NCBI GenBank assembly: GCA_963422275.1
Contig: OY729418.1
Location: 3,348,001 to 3,412,000, forward strand
Direction of reading: 5' to 3'
DNA: 64,000 nt
Source: G963422275 sp963422275
Lineage (GTDB): Bacteria > Pseudomonadota > Alphaproteobacteria > Rhodobacterales > Rhodobacteraceae
The notes beneath the pieces are model-generated. The model searched no databases, had not been told where the DNA came from, and was given only the letters and a program-made list of their open reading frames with translations. Both the position numbers and the translations under genes were made by a program. Position 1 is the stretch's first letter, and every line of letters begins with the position of its first letter. Below, in pieces: positions 17,764-27,750 of this stretch.

Positions 17764-20061
17764 TCAGGGCTGACCCTCGTCGGAATGTTGTAGCAGACCC
17801 CAAACTCTTTGCGGCGTGAAAGGCATGTCGACCGCGCGAATTCCAGAATCCCAAAGGGCATCCTGCACTGCATTTCCGACAGCTGCAAGCGCTCCAATGG
17901 TTCCTGCTTCTCCGCACCCCTTCATTCCAATCTGGTTGTTTTTCGATGGGGTGGGTTCGGAGTGGAATGTTATGAACGGCACATCGTCGGCCCTGGGGAG
18001 TGCATAGTCCATAAAGGTTCCCGAAAGCAGTTGCCCGCTATCGTCGTGCACTGCATGCTCCGTCACCGCCTGTCCAATTCCTTGACCCACGCCGCCATGC
18101 ACCTGACCTTCGGCGAGCATCGGATTCATCAGCACTCCGAAATCGTCTACCACGGTGTATCTGACGACTTCTGTCTTGCCTGTGTCGGGATCGATTTCAG
18201 CCTCGCAAACATGTACGCCATTCGGATATGAACGCCCCGTAAGCTCGGAAGTTGCCTCGGTCGTGAGCAGGTCAATCTTGCCTTGCATCTGGGCGGCTTC
18301 TGCCGCGTCAAGAAATTTGATGAAGCGATTCGTGCCACTTACATGGAATGTGCCATCGTCGAATGAAATCTGATTCTCCTCGGCATCGAGCTCTTCGGCG
18401 GCGAACCCGGCGAACTTGCCGATGAGCCTGTCGGAGGCTAGGTTGATCGAGGTGCCTTGCGCCGTGACCGATCTGGACCCTCCCGTTCCGCCACCCTTCT
18501 CGATTCGGTCACTGTCGCCCTGAATCACATTCACCCTATCGAATGGAATCCCGGTGCGCTCGCTGACAATCTGCGCATAAGCAGTTTCGTGCCCTTGGCC
18601 GTTCGATTGCGTGCCAACGTAGACGTTGAGCATTCCATCCTCGGCGAATTCAAGCTTCGTAGTTTCTTTCGGGTCCCCCAGAATTGCCTCTATGTAGCAG
18701 CAGACTCCGAGACCTCTGAGCCTGCCCCTTGCAGCGGAAGCGGCCTTGCGCTGTTCAAATCCCCGCAAGTCGGACTCCTCTTCCGCACGACGAAGCAACC
18801 TGCCAAAGTTTCCGACATCGTAAACCTCGCCCGAAAAAGTCCTATAAGGAAATTTTTCGGGTGGAATGAAATTCCGCTGCCTCAAGTCAAGCTGGTCGAT
18901 GCCGAGCTCGCGTGCGGCCTTGTCCATCAGCCTCTCTATCAAGTAGATCGCCTCGGGACGACCAGCGCCACGATAGGCGTCAACAGGGGTCGAGTTGGTG
19001 TAGACGCCTTTCACCCTGAAGAAAGTTGCGGGGATGTCATAGACACCAGTGAGAACCACCTGCGACACAACCGTCTGTATCGATTGGCCGAACAACGAAT
19101 TGTAGGCTCCGAGATTGCAGTGCGAAATTACCCTGTATCCGAGGAGCCTGTATTCTTCGTCGAATGCACCCTCGACAACTGAATGCAAGTCGCGCCCGGA
19201 ATTGTCGGTGATCATCGCGTCGGAGCGCGACGCAATCCATCGAACTGGGCGGCAAAGCGCACGGGCGGCAAATGCCACCGCGATGTATTCAGGATACATG
19301 AAGGCCTTCATCCCAAAACCGCCCCCTACGTCGGGCGTGGTGACGCGCACTTGCGACTCCTTGAGGCCGAGAGCCGTTTTCAGTTCGGCTTTGATGGGCC
19401 ATACGGCCTGTCCGGCGAATGACAGGTGCAACCGATTGTCGTTCCAGTCTGCCCAACAGCCTCGTGGCTCCATCGAGCTAGCGATCACACGGTTGTCTTC
19501 CAAGCGCATCGAGACGAGGTGGTCCGCTTTCTTGAAGACTGCGGCTACGGCCCTTTCGTCTCCGTTGTGCCAGTCGAACGCGAGGTTTTTTGACGCTTCT
19601 GGGTGAAGCTGCTCACCGCCGGGTTTCACATCCATGTGTGCATCAAGCTCAGTGCAATCCATCTCGATCAACTCAACAGCATCTTTTGCCTGTGCCAAGG
19701 TGTCGGCGACAACCAATGCAACAGGTTCGCCTACATAGCGGACCTTGGCGTCGGCCAGAACCGGCCGTGCCGGGTCAGCGCCCCTGCCACCGCCAGGAAG
19801 ATCGATAATGCTCGCTTCCATTCGATTCTGAACATTGTGCGCTTTCAGATCAGCTGCAGTGATCACGGCTCGCACCCCATCCATGCCCGCTGCAGCACCT
19901 ACATGAACGCGCTCCAGCGTGGCATGCGCGACAGGAGAATAGAGAAAGCATGCGAACAAGGAGTTTTGCGGGGCACTGTCGTCGATATAGTTGCCTGTTC
20001 CGGTGAGAAACCTGACGTCCTCCTTTCGTTGCACCGATTGGCTCACACCAAATTTTTTCAT
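17764..20061 (-). CDS. Form II CoxL-like molybdenum hydroxylase large subunit
   Basis: 765-residue molybdopterin-binding subunit of the xanthine dehydrogenase/CO dehydrogenase family. Features: N-terminal KEDVRFLTGTGNYIDD, DVGGGFGMKAFMYPEY, the active-site loop AYRGAGRPEA (form II; true CO dehydrogenases have AYxCSFR) near residue 360, VGTQSNGQGHETAYAQ, and the catalytic Glu in GMKGCGEAGTIGA. FAD (CoxM) and 2Fe-2S (CoxS) subunits are not adjacent, so it must use subunits encoded elsewhere or is an orphan. The substrate is unknown; CO oxidation is unlikely. It is divergent from valS and convergent with tolC. Confidence 0.9.
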   Translation of the reverse strand: MKKFGVSQSVQRKEDVRFLTGTGNYIDDSAPQNSLFACFLYSPVAHATLERVHVGAAAGMDGVRAVITAADLKAHNVQNRMEASIIDLPGGGRGADPARPVLADAKVRYVGEPVALVVADTLAQAKDAVELIEMDCTELDAHMDVKPGGEQLHPEASKNLAFDWHNGDERAVAAVFKKADHLVSMRLEDNRVIASSMEPRGCWADWNDNRLHLSFAGQAVWPIKAELKTALGLKESQVRVTTPDVGGGFGMKAFMYPEYIAVAFAARALCRPVRWIASRSDAMITDNSGRDLHSVVEGAFDEEYRLLGYRVISHCNLGAYNSLFGQSIQTVVSQVVLTGVYDIPATFFRVKGVYTNSTPVDAYRGAGRPEAIYLIERLMDKAARELGIDQLDLRQRNFIPPEKFPYRTFSGEVYDVGNFGRLLRRAEEESDLRGFEQRKAASAARGRLRGLGVCCYIEAILGDPKETTKLEFAEDGMLNVYVGTQSNGQGHETAYAQIVSERTGIPFDRVNVIQGDSDRIEKGGGTGGSRSVTAQGTSINLASDRLIGKFAGFAAEELDAEENQISFDDGTFHVSGTNRFIKFLDAAEAAQMQGKIDLLTTEATSELTGRSYPNGVHVCEAEIDPDTGKTEVVRYTVVDDFGVLMNPMLAEGQVHGGVGQGIGQAVTEHAVHDDSGQLLSGTFMDYALPRADDVPFITFHSEPTPSKNNQIGMKGCGEAGTIGALAAVGNAVQDALWDSGIRAVDMPFTPQRVWGLLQHSDEGQP

Positions 20062-20308
20062 TTTCGTCCTCGATGTTTACATTTTCGACAGAATGAAAAC
20101 GAATGTCTGGATCAATCCAAGGCATGGAAGTCCGACGTCGATTCCGCAACATTTTCACAAATGCGACTTAAACGGACATCCCAAGCTTGGCAAGACGCGG
20201 TTGTTCAGCGGCAAGCCCGGAAGACAGCGGTCAGAATGCTTTGATTCCGAGCTGCCTTTGGCTAATGGTGCCCACTGTTTCGCGATTTGGCAGGCAATGA
20301 GAGCGAAA

Positions 20309-23053
20309 ATGAAACTGGAAAAGAAATTCGATGCTTCCGAAGCGGAAGGGCGGATATACCGTCAATGGGAGGAATCCGGTGCATTCAAGGCAGGAGCTAA
20401 CTCAGAACCCGGAGCGGATTCTTTCTGCATCATGATCCCTCCACCGAACGTAACCGGAGCCCTTCACATCGGTCACGCATTCAACAACACGCTTCAGGAC
20501 GTGCTGGTTAGATGGCACCGAATGCGCCGCCATGACGTGCTCTGGCAACCCGGCCAGGACCATGCGGGCATTGCAACCCAGATGGTTGTCGAGAGGGAGC
20601 TTGCCGCTGAAGGGCAACCGTCCCGTCAAGAACTCGGAAGGGACGAGTTCTTGAATCAAGTCTGGTCTTGGAAGGAAAAATCCGGCGGCGAGATCATCAA
20701 CCAGTTGAAGAGGCTCGGCGCTTCCTGCGACTGGTCACGAAACCGATTCACTATGGACGAGGGCTTTCACGACGCGGTCTTGAAGGTGTTCAGGGATCTT
20801 TACGACAAGGGATTCATCTATCGTGGCAAGCGCCTAGTGAACTGGGACCCGCACTTCGAAACAGCGATTTCAGATATCGAAGTGGAGCAGGTTGAAGTGA
20901 ACGGCACTCTGTGGCGGTTCCGGTATTCGCTCGAAAATTCACTCACGTACGCGCACCCCATATCGTTCGACTCGAAAGGCAATCCTTCGGGATGGGAGGA
21001 AAGAGATTATCTTGTCGTGGCCACGACCCGACCGGAAACAATGCTTGGCGACACCGGGATTGCCGTTCACCCGGATGACGCCCGATACGAAACGCTTGTC
21101 GGCAAGACGGTCCGGCTTCCTCTCGTCGGTCGTTCGATACCCATCGTGGCCGACGAATATGCCGATCCAACGAAGGGTACCGGAGCAGTGAAGATCACGC
21201 CAGCGCATGACTTCAACGACTGGGATGTGGGTCAGCGGGCTGGCCTGAGGGCAATCAATGTGATGAATCCCAAGGCTGAAATGACCTTGGAAGGAAATCT
21301 GGAGTTTCTGGATGGCTGCGAGCCGGCTCCTGAAGCATTGACGCTGGACGGGTTGGATCGATATGATGCTCGAAAGAAAATAGTGGCGTTTGCGCAGGCG
21401 CAAGGTTGGCTGGATGGAGCTGACCCCGACCAGCATGCTGTTCCCCATGGCGACCGATCGAAGACCGCCGTAGAGCCGTATCTGACGAACCAGTGGTTTG
21501 TGGACGCGAAGAAGATTGTCGGCGCCGCGATGGACGCGGTGAAAAGCGGGCGAACAAGAATCATCCCGGACCAGTATGCCAAGCTCTATTTCAACTGGCT
21601 TGAAAACATAGAACCATGGTGCATCTCACGGCAATTGTGGTGGGGACACCAGATACCCGTCTGGTACGATGAAGAGGGAAACCAATATTGTGCCCTGTCG
21701 GAGGCTGAGGCCAGGGCGATGGCGGGAGGGCGCGTGCTGCAACGAGACCCCGATGTCCTCGACACTTGGTTCTCTTCGGGACTTTGGCCCATCGGGACAT
21801 TGGGATGGCCCGCAGAGACCCCGGAACTTCAGCGATATTTTCCGACCGATGTTCTGGTCACTGGGTTTGACATACTGTTCTTCTGGGTCGCACGAATGAT
21901 GATGATGCAACTCGCGGTAGTGGAAGAGATTCCGTTTCGCACGGTGTACGTGCACGCCTTGGTGCGAGACGAAGATGGCAAGAAGATGGCAAAGTCCCTC
22001 GGCAATGTCATTGATCCGCTTGAACTGGTTGAGAAGTATGGCGCCGATTCGGTGAGATTCACCTTGGCGACGATGGCCGCAATGGGACGTGACTTGAGAT
22101 TGGCCGAATCTAGGGTGGAGGGGTATCGAAATTTCGGAACCAAGATATGGAACGCCGTTCGACTTGCAGGGCTGAATGGTTGTCGGATGTCCCAGGGATT
22201 CGATCCAGCGGACAATCGAGAGGCCGTGAACAAGTGGATTGTGGGCGAGACGGTTCGCGCGATCGAGGCCGTAGACAGAGCACTCGATAACTTTCGATTC
22301 AATGACGCTGCGAATGCAATCTACGCGTTTGTCTGGGGCCGGTTCTGCGACTGGTACTTGGAGTTCGCCAAGCCTCTCATTGGGTTGGGCAGCACAGAAC
22401 GCGTCGAGGAGACGAAATCAACCGTTGCTTGGGTGATCGAGCACTGCCTCAAGCTGTTGCACCCCTTCATGCCCTTCATCACCGAGGAGCTTTGGGCTGT
22501 CACCGGCGAACGCGAGAGAATGCTGATTCACGCTGACTGGCCGCAGCTAGCAACCGCTGGTCTGGTGGACGAGCAAGCAGACCGGGAAATCAACAGAATA
22601 ATTCGTTTGGTTGAGGAGATTCGTTCTGTCAGGACACAAATGCGGATCCCGGCGGGAGCGCGAATTCAACTCTTGGCGATCAAGCTCGATGAAGCAAGCA
22701 GGCAATCATTGAGCAAGAACGAAATACTGGTGCAAAGGCTTGCGCGAGTTGAGCGGGTGGAAGATGGTGGCATTGCCCCTCCTGATTCCGTGACAATTTC
22801 GGTCGACTGGGGTGAGTTCTGTCTTCCTCTTGCCGATGTGATTGATGTTTCCGAGGAACGGGCGCGTCTTGCCAAAGCGCTAGGGAAAGCCAAGGAAGAT
22901 ATTGAAATCCTGCAGAATCGCCTGCAGAATCCGAAGTTTGCATCAGGTGCCCCCGAACATGTGGTAGAAGAAACCCGTGGGCGCGTGGAACGGCGCCGTA
23001 GCGAAGCTGATGTTCTGCAATCGGCGCTGTACCGTCTCAAGACCGGGGACTGA
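20309..23053 (+). CDS. valS: Valyl-tRNA synthetase
   Basis: 914 residues from the ATG at 20309 (MKLEKKFDASEAEGRIYRQW); longer upstream frame sequence shows no family similarity. The class I signature HIGH is in NVTGALHIGHAFNN (about residues 53-56), the KMSKS equivalent is KMAKS near residue 559 in KKMAKSLGNVIDP, and there is an editing (CP1) domain with VATTRPETMLGDT. The C-terminal coiled coil starts near ERARLAKALGKAKED. Charges tRNA-Val. The 3' end overlaps the convergent aminotransferase gene by 17 bp. Confidence 0.97.
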   Translation: MKLEKKFDASEAEGRIYRQWEESGAFKAGANSEPGADSFCIMIPPPNVTGALHIGHAFNNTLQDVLVRWHRMRRHDVLWQPGQDHAGIATQMVVERELAAEGQPSRQELGRDEFLNQVWSWKEKSGGEIINQLKRLGASCDWSRNRFTMDEGFHDAVLKVFRDLYDKGFIYRGKRLVNWDPHFETAISDIEVEQVEVNGTLWRFRYSLENSLTYAHPISFDSKGNPSGWEERDYLVVATTRPETMLGDTGIAVHPDDARYETLVGKTVRLPLVGRSIPIVADEYADPTKGTGAVKITPAHDFNDWDVGQRAGLRAINVMNPKAEMTLEGNLEFLDGCEPAPEALTLDGLDRYDARKKIVAFAQAQGWLDGADPDQHAVPHGDRSKTAVEPYLTNQWFVDAKKIVGAAMDAVKSGRTRIIPDQYAKLYFNWLENIEPWCISRQLWWGHQIPVWYDEEGNQYCALSEAEARAMAGGRVLQRDPDVLDTWFSSGLWPIGTLGWPAETPELQRYFPTDVLVTGFDILFFWVARMMMMQLAVVEEIPFRTVYVHALVRDEDGKKMAKSLGNVIDPLELVEKYGADSVRFTLATMAAMGRDLRLAESRVEGYRNFGTKIWNAVRLAGLNGCRMSQGFDPADNREAVNKWIVGETVRAIEAVDRALDNFRFNDAANAIYAFVWGRFCDWYLEFAKPLIGLGSTERVEETKSTVAWVIEHCLKLLHPFMPFITEELWAVTGERERMLIHADWPQLATAGLVDEQADREINRIIRLVEEIRSVRTQMRIPAGARIQLLAIKLDEASRQSLSKNEILVQRLARVERVEDGGIAPPDSVTISVDWGEFCLPLADVIDVSEERARLAKALGKAKEDIEILQNRLQNPKFASGAPEHVVEETRGRVERRRSEADVLQSALYRLKTGD

Positions 23054-24320
23054 CTGTGCTTTCAAGTGCGTCAGGCTTTTCGACTGCACCAAGAGTTGTG
23101 CGTGTGGCCAGATTGGATTCTTTGGCTTCCGCAAGCGCCGCCGCCGCCGCTTCAATGGCTCCGGCACCGCGTGCCATCCCGACCGTTTCCATTCCCGTCT
23201 CGATCGCTGCCAGCGCACCAAGCACCATGTGAGCATTAACATGCCCCATGTGCCCCATGCGAAATGCGCCCTCGGCGTTTGGGTCCTCGTGAGTTGCCAT
23301 TCCGAGTCCTATGCCGAGTGTAACCTCCATGTTTTCTTCGATCCATTCTCGAAGCCGGGGCCCGCGAGAAGGATCGCATTTCACGGTTGTCACTGCGTGG
23401 CTTCGCTTTGATCTATCTTGAATGTTGGCGGATACGCGGCCGATGGCGTTCCACTTGGAAAGTGCTGCCCATACGGCGCGTGCCAAGGTTTCATGCCGTG
23501 CCCAAGCATTTTCCAGACCTTCCTCAAGTAGAATAATGTCAAGGCTTTCCCTTAGCCCAAACAGATGTTGTGTGGGAGCGGTGCCGCAAAACAGCATGTA
23601 GAACTCCTCCGGATCAATTCTGCGGCTCCAGTCCCAGTAAGGGGTGCGAAGACCTGCGTGCAGGCTTCGCTCCCGGGCTCGGTCGTTGAAGAACACAAAC
23701 CCGAGTCCCGGCGGAGTCATCAGTCCCTTTTGGCTACCGGCAACCATCACATCGATACCCCAAGCGTCCATTTCGAAGCGCTCGCAAACCAAGCTTGCAA
23801 TGCAGTCGACCATCAACAGAGCAGGATGGCCGATATCCCGAATTTTCTTGGCAAGATCTGCAACGTTGTTTCGAACTGAGGATGCTGTATCGACATGAAC
23901 AATCAGCACAGCTTTGATTCTGCATTGGATGTCTTGAGAGAGAATTGATGCCACCCTATTTGGATCGATGTCGCGCTGCAGCCCGAAATTTACAGTCTCG
24001 ACTTCAACACCGAGCGCGGATGCCGCATCGCCCCAAGCTGCACCAAACAAACCCGTGTTCAAGACGAGTATCTTTTCGCCCCGGCTCAGCACGTTTGTGA
24101 GAGAGGCTTCCCAGGCACCGTGGCCGTTGGCGATGTAAATGGTTACATGGCCATTCGTTTTGGCAACTCGTTTAAGGTCAGAAAGAACGGTGTAGACCAT
24201 TTCTTCAAGTACAGAAGAGTAGATGTTCGGAGCGGGTCGGTGCATTGCGCTGAGAACCCGGTCAGGAATTACCGACGGTCCAGGTATCGCGACATAATGT
24301 CGGCCAAATCCTCGCGTCAT
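23037..24320 (-). CDS. Class V aminotransferase (alanine/serine-glyoxylate type)
   Basis: 427 residues from the ATG at 24320 (MTRGFGRHYVAIPGPSVIPD). Fold-type I PLP enzyme: the PLP lysine is in VMVAGSQKGLMTPPGLGF (about residue 195), with VDCIASLVCE before it and WDWSRRIDPEEFYMLFCGTA and MGHMGHVNAHMVLGAL later, typical of serine- or alanine-glyoxylate aminotransferases. It may serve in photorespiration-like glyoxylate or serine-cycle metabolism. The substrate is not decidable from sequence. The tail of about 40 residues after the conserved core is Ala/Glu-rich. Confidence 0.88.
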   Translation of the reverse strand: MTRGFGRHYVAIPGPSVIPDRVLSAMHRPAPNIYSSVLEEMVYTVLSDLKRVAKTNGHVTIYIANGHGAWEASLTNVLSRGEKILVLNTGLFGAAWGDAASALGVEVETVNFGLQRDIDPNRVASILSQDIQCRIKAVLIVHVDTASSVRNNVADLAKKIRDIGHPALLMVDCIASLVCERFEMDAWGIDVMVAGSQKGLMTPPGLGFVFFNDRARERSLHAGLRTPYWDWSRRIDPEEFYMLFCGTAPTQHLFGLRESLDIILLEEGLENAWARHETLARAVWAALSKWNAIGRVSANIQDRSKRSHAVTTVKCDPSRGPRLREWIEENMEVTLGIGLGMATHEDPNAEGAFRMGHMGHVNAHMVLGALAAIETGMETVGMARGAGAIEAAAAALAEAKESNLATRTTLGAVEKPDALESTVSPRS

Positions 24321-24439
24321 AAGATGGCGTTCCCAAATTGCATGCAGTTGGCGACAATTTACCGTGATTGCCAGCTTGAGCACATTTTAGCAAGCGGCTG
24401 TTTTGCCAAGCTCATCGAAAGGAGTTTGCATACGATTCT

Positions 24440-24733
24440 TCGGCACAGCGCGGACGCGGTTCCTTGGATGCCGGTCCGTGGAAGCGGAGCTGACATTCAA
24501 GGTGATGGCGTTGAACCTGTTCAAGGCGGCCAGCCGGATCGACTCGGCCCGACTTGGGGGCCAGAGTCTGCCCCGAACCCGTCCGATGCGGTGTCTCGGG
24601 GCCTGAAACCGTGTCTGCGAGCGCCAAGACCGCTGCCGAAAGGCATCCACAGTCCCCCATCGGCAACCGCCAGACGCTCAGCAGCTCTGAAAGTCAAAAT
24701 GCAGAACGAAATGCCCGCTTTCGCAACGGTCCT
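24440..24733 (+). pseudogene. IS remnant (family A, copy 2; 3' part)
   Basis: It contains the conserved 3' portion of family A: the plus strand encodes VEAELTFKVMALNLFKAASRIDSAR in one frame (24481-24553), then the common non-coding tail and the end GCTTTCGCAACGGTCC near 24733. The 5' half of the element is missing. It lies between the aminotransferase and the ABC exporter. Confidence 0.6.
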
Positions 24734-24988
24734 CGTAAAAGAATCCAGAATGGAATTTGATTCTGGGCTCAGAACGGAGCGCCTCTACTCGAAAAACCTA
24801 TTGAGTCCACGGCCGAGGGTATCGTGCAAGGGTAAATGCTTGCACCGTGTGTAGCTGCATGTTCAGCTTCAACAAGAATGAACCTTGCAAATTTCGCTTG
24901 AAAGTCCGGACACGAGATAGTTCAAGTGAAGTAAGGTTTTGGCCTGCTGGCCGGGGTCTCGTCGCTTCTTGCAATATGCGGTCCGAGA

Positions 24989-26080
24989 GTGTTCGAGATG
25001 TTGCTGGCTCGAGACCCTCGGATGCCGCGAAGCCTGCAGGCAGGAATTTTTTTGGAAACTCGTTTGAACACTGAATGCGACTCTGAGCCGCCAGGCTTCG
25101 CCGAACTGGCATCATGGTTTTGGAAAAACTACCTCGTGAGGCACACTTGGACGATGATCGCCGCGATGCTGTTCATGACGGTGCAGGGAGGCATGCTCGG
25201 ACTGCTGAGCTACCTTATCCGCCCAATGTTCGACGAAGTTTTCGAGAATGAAAACACCGACAGCCTGTGGATGCTCGGATTTGCTGTGCTTGCGGTCTTC
25301 GTGTTCCGGGGAACCGCAGGGCTTGCTCAGAGGACTATGATGTCGTCGATAGGTGAAAGGGTGAAGAGTACGCTCCAAAACGATTTGATGTCCCGGGTGA
25401 TCGAGTTGGACTTGATGTTCTTCAAGGCGCACCAACCCGGTACCCTGATGGAGGTGGTTAGGGGGGCGACAGAAAATATCAAGGCAGTTTGGGCAGGCCT
25501 GCTCGGTCCCGGTCTGCGGGATTTGTTCGCCTTGACTTCCTTGTGCGTTGCCGCGTTAACGATTGATTGGCGCTGGACCCTAATTGCCGTTGCGGGACTG
25601 CCTTTGCTGACCTTTCCGATCATTATAGCCCAGAGGGTCACCAGGCGATTCTCAGAGGAGGAGCGAATCTGGGCTGAACGGCTTCAAGTCTGGCTGGACG
25701 AGATTCTGCACAATATCTACGTTATCAAGCTCTTTGTTTTAGAAAAATTTCATATGAGGCGATTCAACAAGGTAACCTTGGAATATCGGCGACGCGCGGT
25801 GCGGCGTGAGGTCGGCTTGGCCAGCGTTCCGGCGATGGTTGACGTCGTTGCTGGAATAGGTTTCTTCGGATTCTTGATGATCGGGGGCCGGGAGGTCATA
25901 GAAGATCGCGACACGACCATCGGGGAGTTCATGAGCTTTTTCACGGCAATAGTCCTGATGTTTGATCCGTTGAAGCGGCTCGGAAACATTCCAACCGCTT
26001 GGGAGACGATCAAAGTGTCTTTGATGCGCGTGCATTCTCTGTATCACTATCCTGCAGGCGCCAGCGTAGTTCGTCCCTGA
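24989..26080 (+). CDS. ABC exporter, membrane domain (separated from its ATPase by a TGA)
   Basis: About 363 residues; the start is uncertain (GTG 24989, ATG 24998 or 25022). The conserved part begins GFAELASWFWKNYLVRHTW. It is an MsbA/LmrA-type transmembrane domain: hydrophobic segments around MIAAMLFMTVQGGMLGLLSY, LGFAVLAVFVF, LFALTSLCVAALTI, LIAVAGLPLLTFPIII and IGFFGFLMIGG. The coupling region SSIGERVKSTLQNDLMSRVI is intact. The frame ends in TGA at 26078-26080 and the same frame continues as the ATPase. Normally both are one chain of about 600 residues. Confidence 0.85.
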   Translation: MFEMLLARDPRMPRSLQAGIFLETRLNTECDSEPPGFAELASWFWKNYLVRHTWTMIAAMLFMTVQGGMLGLLSYLIRPMFDEVFENENTDSLWMLGFAVLAVFVFRGTAGLAQRTMMSSIGERVKSTLQNDLMSRVIELDLMFFKAHQPGTLMEVVRGATENIKAVWAGLLGPGLRDLFALTSLCVAALTIDWRWTLIAVAGLPLLTFPIIIAQRVTRRFSEEERIWAERLQVWLDEILHNIYVIKLFVLEKFHMRRFNKVTLEYRRRAVRREVGLASVPAMVDVVAGIGFFGFLMIGGREVIEDRDTTIGEFMSFFTAIVLMFDPLKRLGNIPTAWETIKVSLMRVHSLYHYPAGASVVRP

Positions 26081-26959
26081 ATGGGACCCGATCGAAAGTC
26101 CGACACCGCTGCCGCGGTTGAGTTTGAGAACGTGTGCTTTAACTACGACACACCTCCGTTGCTTTCTTTTATTTCCAAGAAGAACAGAGGCGACGACATC
26201 GGGCTGAGATCTGGAGAAGCCGCCCTCGAAGACACCGGCGTTCGAAGACCGGTGCTTCACGATCTGTCATTCAGGGTAGAGTGGGGAAAAACCTCGGCTC
26301 TGGTCGGGCCGACAGGTGCCGGTAAGTCAACAATCTTCGACCTGATTTCTGGCGTTATTTCGCCGATGTCGGGTCGCATCTTGATTGGTGGGAAGGATGC
26401 CGGGAGAATGGGCCGGACGCAGAGGCTTCGGTCATTGGCCGTGGTTCCGCAGGAGCCTGGCCTGTTCGACGAATCGATCTATGAAAACATCAGGTACGGT
26501 TTGCAGGAGATAGGCGACGAAGACGCTGTCGAGGCGAACTCGGGCGTTGCGAATGAAATCAGATTGGCGGCGGCGGCGGCAGGCGTGAAGGAGTTTTCCG
26601 ACAGGCTGGACAACGGTCTCAACTCGTCGTGCGGCCCGCGTGGCTCCCTGCTTTCCGGTGGGCAACGCCAGCGAATAGCGATCGCTAGGGCGCTGATCAG
26701 GAAGTCGCCCATACTCATGCTTGACGAGCCCACTTCGGCACTGGACGCGGGAACGGAGGCTTGCATCCAGAAGGCAATCAAGGAGTGGGAGCCAAATCAG
26801 GCGGTTTTTGTGATTTCGCACAGGCTCGCCACGGTTCGTGACGCCGACATGATTCTCGTTCTGAAAGACGGCGGAGTGGTGGAGCAGGGCACCCACCACG
26901 AACTGAGGGAGAACGCGGGCTGGTACGAAGAAAACTACCAAGCTCACCTGCTGCTGTAA
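26081..26959 (+). CDS. ABC exporter, nucleotide-binding domain (same frame as the preceding ORF)
   Basis: 292 residues. Walker A GPTGAGKST (76-84), Q-loop VPQEPGLFDESIYENIRYG, signature LSGGQRQRIAIARAL, Walker B ILMLDEPTSALD and H-loop VISHRLATVRDADMI are all complete. It begins with an ATG directly after the TGA of the membrane domain, in the same frame. A segment of about 40 residues before Walker A (after NYDTPPLLSF) is longer than usual. Function, if made, is energising export of a lipid or other hydrophobic substrate together with the preceding protein, possibly by translational restart at TGAATG. Confidence 0.85.
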   Translation: MGPDRKSDTAAAVEFENVCFNYDTPPLLSFISKKNRGDDIGLRSGEAALEDTGVRRPVLHDLSFRVEWGKTSALVGPTGAGKSTIFDLISGVISPMSGRILIGGKDAGRMGRTQRLRSLAVVPQEPGLFDESIYENIRYGLQEIGDEDAVEANSGVANEIRLAAAAAGVKEFSDRLDNGLNSSCGPRGSLLSGGQRQRIAIARALIRKSPILMLDEPTSALDAGTEACIQKAIKEWEPNQAVFVISHRLATVRDADMILVLKDGGVVEQGTHHELRENAGWYEENYQAHLLL

Positions 26960-26968
26960 ATGCGGCGC

Positions 26969-27655
26969 TCAGTTTCGCTCGTAGTCCCGGTACAGCTTTT
27001 CTGGTGAACTTCCCAGCGAGAACCGCGCGAGCATTAGCAGATTGCGGCTTCCCCTTTTGATCCAGCCGTCTGTCTCGTATCTTTCGGCCCCTGTTTCAGC
27101 ATGACAATCCAGCATTTGCAGTCTCCCTTTCAGCCGCTTGGCGAGGTCGACGTCCTCCATCAAGGGGATGTCGGCGAATCCGCCTACCTGCCGATAGAGT
27201 TGCCGCGAGATGAGAAGGCCTTGATCTCCATAGGGCAGGCCGAATTGGACGGAGCGAAAATTTGCCCAGCCGGCGACCCACTTCGGGGACAAGCCTCTGG
27301 CCCGGAAGCGGAGGCGGAAATATGCCGCAATATCGGGCGTTCCAGCGCAGTGGCTTGCCACAATTTTGGACCAACCGCTTTCGAGATGCGTGTCGTCGTG
27401 AATGAACAGTATCCAGTCGCCCTGTGCTCGTGTTGCACCGGCGGCAAGCTGCCGCCCTCGCCCTCGCTCAGATATTGCGAGGTTCGCCCCAATGGATTTG
27501 GCGGTCGCTTCGATGCCATCGCACGACCCGCCATCGCTCAGGACAAGCTCCCGAATCAAGCCGGAAGCAATGCCCTCCGCCAAACTTGAAACTGTCGGTC
27601 CAAGCGGACCGACGGAGTTCAACGTTGGAATGACTATGGATAGTGGCGCACGCAA
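26969..27655 (-). CDS. Family 2 glycosyltransferase (TIGR04283 type)
   Basis: 228 residues. GT-A fold: N-terminal LSIVIPTLNSVGPLGPTVSS, VLSDGGSCDGIEATAKS, RGRGRQLAAGATRAQGDWIL, the metal-binding FIHDDTHLESGW, then LPYGDQGLLISRQLYRQVGG and PLMEDVDLAKRLKG. This pattern fits the TIGR04283 group, sometimes linked to arsenosugar biosynthesis; no ars genes are nearby, so the acceptor is unknown. Convergent with the ABC exporter. Confidence 0.88.
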   Translation of the reverse strand: MRAPLSIVIPTLNSVGPLGPTVSSLAEGIASGLIRELVLSDGGSCDGIEATAKSIGANLAISERGRGRQLAAGATRAQGDWILFIHDDTHLESGWSKIVASHCAGTPDIAAYFRLRFRARGLSPKWVAGWANFRSVQFGLPYGDQGLLISRQLYRQVGGFADIPLMEDVDLAKRLKGRLQMLDCHAETGAERYETDGWIKRGSRNLLMLARFSLGSSPEKLYRDYERN

Positions 27656-27750
27656 ATCGTTCCGTCTCCTTATGGCTATGGGCTCTTGGCGATTGCCGTC
27701 GTGCAGTCACACGAGCAGTTGGTGCCGCTCGTGACGGACTCGCGGATGAA

